Part shown: positions 6,053-6,378 of the stretch, in pieces
How positions within the stretch are numbered: position 1 is the first letter of the stretch
Layout of the letters: every line of letters starts with the position of its first letter
Assembly (NCBI GenBank): GCA_044225155.1
Contig: JBGAJB010000205.1
Coordinates: forward strand, 1-6,378
Reading direction: 5' to 3'
Source: CAYMBL01 sp044225155
GTDB taxonomy: Bacteria; Planctomycetota; Phycisphaerae; UBA1845; Fen-1342
DNA: 6,378 nucleotides
Program-made: the position numbers and the translations under genes
The notes under the pieces: generated by a model
What the model saw: the letters and a program-made list of their open reading frames with translations, nothing else
What the model was told of the DNA's origin: nothing
Databases searched by the model: none

Positions 6053-6378
6053 TTAGGAGGGCAGGACTTCGAGGAGCTTCCGCCAGCGGGCGGCATAGGT
6101 TTCCTTTGTCGCCAGGTGTGATCGGGTGCGCTCGGCGCGTCGAACGGCGCGAGCGGTGTCCTTTCGATCCGCGCCCACGCCCGCGAGCAAGGCGCGCCCG
6201 GAGTCAAATGGAGCATAGTGCTCCCCGGCCCGCAACACTCCGCCCAGCAGCGGCTCACGCGACACCCCCCCAGGACTATAGAGATGGAGTGGCCATTGCA
6301 GCGTGCCGGCCGAAAGCAATGCCGGCGTGAGCGGGTCCGGACAACCGATGAAAATCGCCGCCGCGGGAGTAGCGAGTT
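6053..6378 (-). CDS. C-terminal tail of a possible glycosyltransferase (5' end beyond window)
   Basis: The frame is open from the right edge (first full codon 6376-6374) to the TAA at 6055-6053, giving 107 residues; the N-terminus is outside the window. No start is needed inside: the frame reads LATPAAAIFIGCPDPLTPAL across the edge-proximal part. The end, with AGEHYAPFDSGRALLAGV, an Arg-rich helix of the AVRRAERTRS type and TYAARWRKLLEVL, resembles the final helix of CgeB-like/GT4-type glycosyltransferases, where a last HTYxxR..LL helix packs back on the N-terminal lobe. That is a weak, motif-level resemblance only. The stop is 7 bp before the ATG of the barrel protein, so the two are probably co-transcribed, and a role in envelope or extracellular glycan metabolism would fit. 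Confidence 0.6.
   Translation of the reverse strand, partial: LATPAAAIFIGCPDPLTPALLSAGTLQWPLHLYSPGGVSREPLLGGVLRAGEHYAPFDSGRALLAGVGADRKDTARAVRRAERTRSHLATKETYAARWRKLLEVLPS

Noticed and set aside
4657..6330. Long plus-strand open frame of 557 codons opposite the barrel gene
   Set aside because: It is Arg/His/Gln-rich, with no domain or signal, and mirrors GC-rich codon structure on the other strand, where clear protein domains exist.

Overview
The window is GC-rich (about two thirds by eye), densely coding and full of exported, cell-envelope proteins. Two multi-domain lipoproteins, a Cys-rich secreted protein, a carbohydrate-binding/TIM-barrel protein with a CBM9-like end, and few strong Shine-Dalgarno sites together suggest a Planctomycetota-like (Phycisphaerae-type) bacterium. 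No marker gene is present, so Verrucomicrobiota or another GC-rich group cannot be excluded.

Layout from left to right: (1) 1-762, minus strand: N-terminal 254 residues of a secreted Cys-rich protein that runs off the left edge, with a clear AAGGAG ribosome site. (2) 763-887: the only sizeable gap (125 bp), between divergent genes, with an A9 tract and a possible leaderless promoter. (3) 888-1895 and 1892-3118, plus strand: two lipoprotein genes joined by an ATGA overlap, an Amidase_2/PGRP-type zinc N-acetylmuramoyl-L-alanine amidase and a C39-like (C39_2) papain-fold cysteine peptidase. (4) 3114-3156: an imperfect palindrome over the convergent stop codons, a candidate bidirectional terminator. 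(5) 3138-6045, minus strand: one large secreted carbohydrate-active-type gene (jelly roll, Ig-like, clan GH-A-like barrel, beta domains, CBM9-like end) split into two reading frames by a perfect 10-bp tandem duplication at 3705-3724. (6) 6053-6378, minus strand: the C-terminal tail of a gene entering from the right edge, possibly a glycosyltransferase, 7 bp upstream of the barrel gene and probably in its operon.

The plus-strand pair looks like an envelope-anchored peptidoglycan/peptide cleavage unit: the amidase would release stem peptides and the papain-fold partner could cut peptides. The minus-strand pair looks like a carbohydrate-related unit. The most notable observations are the frame-breaking 10-bp duplication, whose removal restores a clean 965-residue protein, and the apparent loss of the GH-A acid/base glutamate in that protein, which suggests a non-catalytic barrel. 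I see no CRISPR array, tRNA, rRNA, transposase or phage gene.
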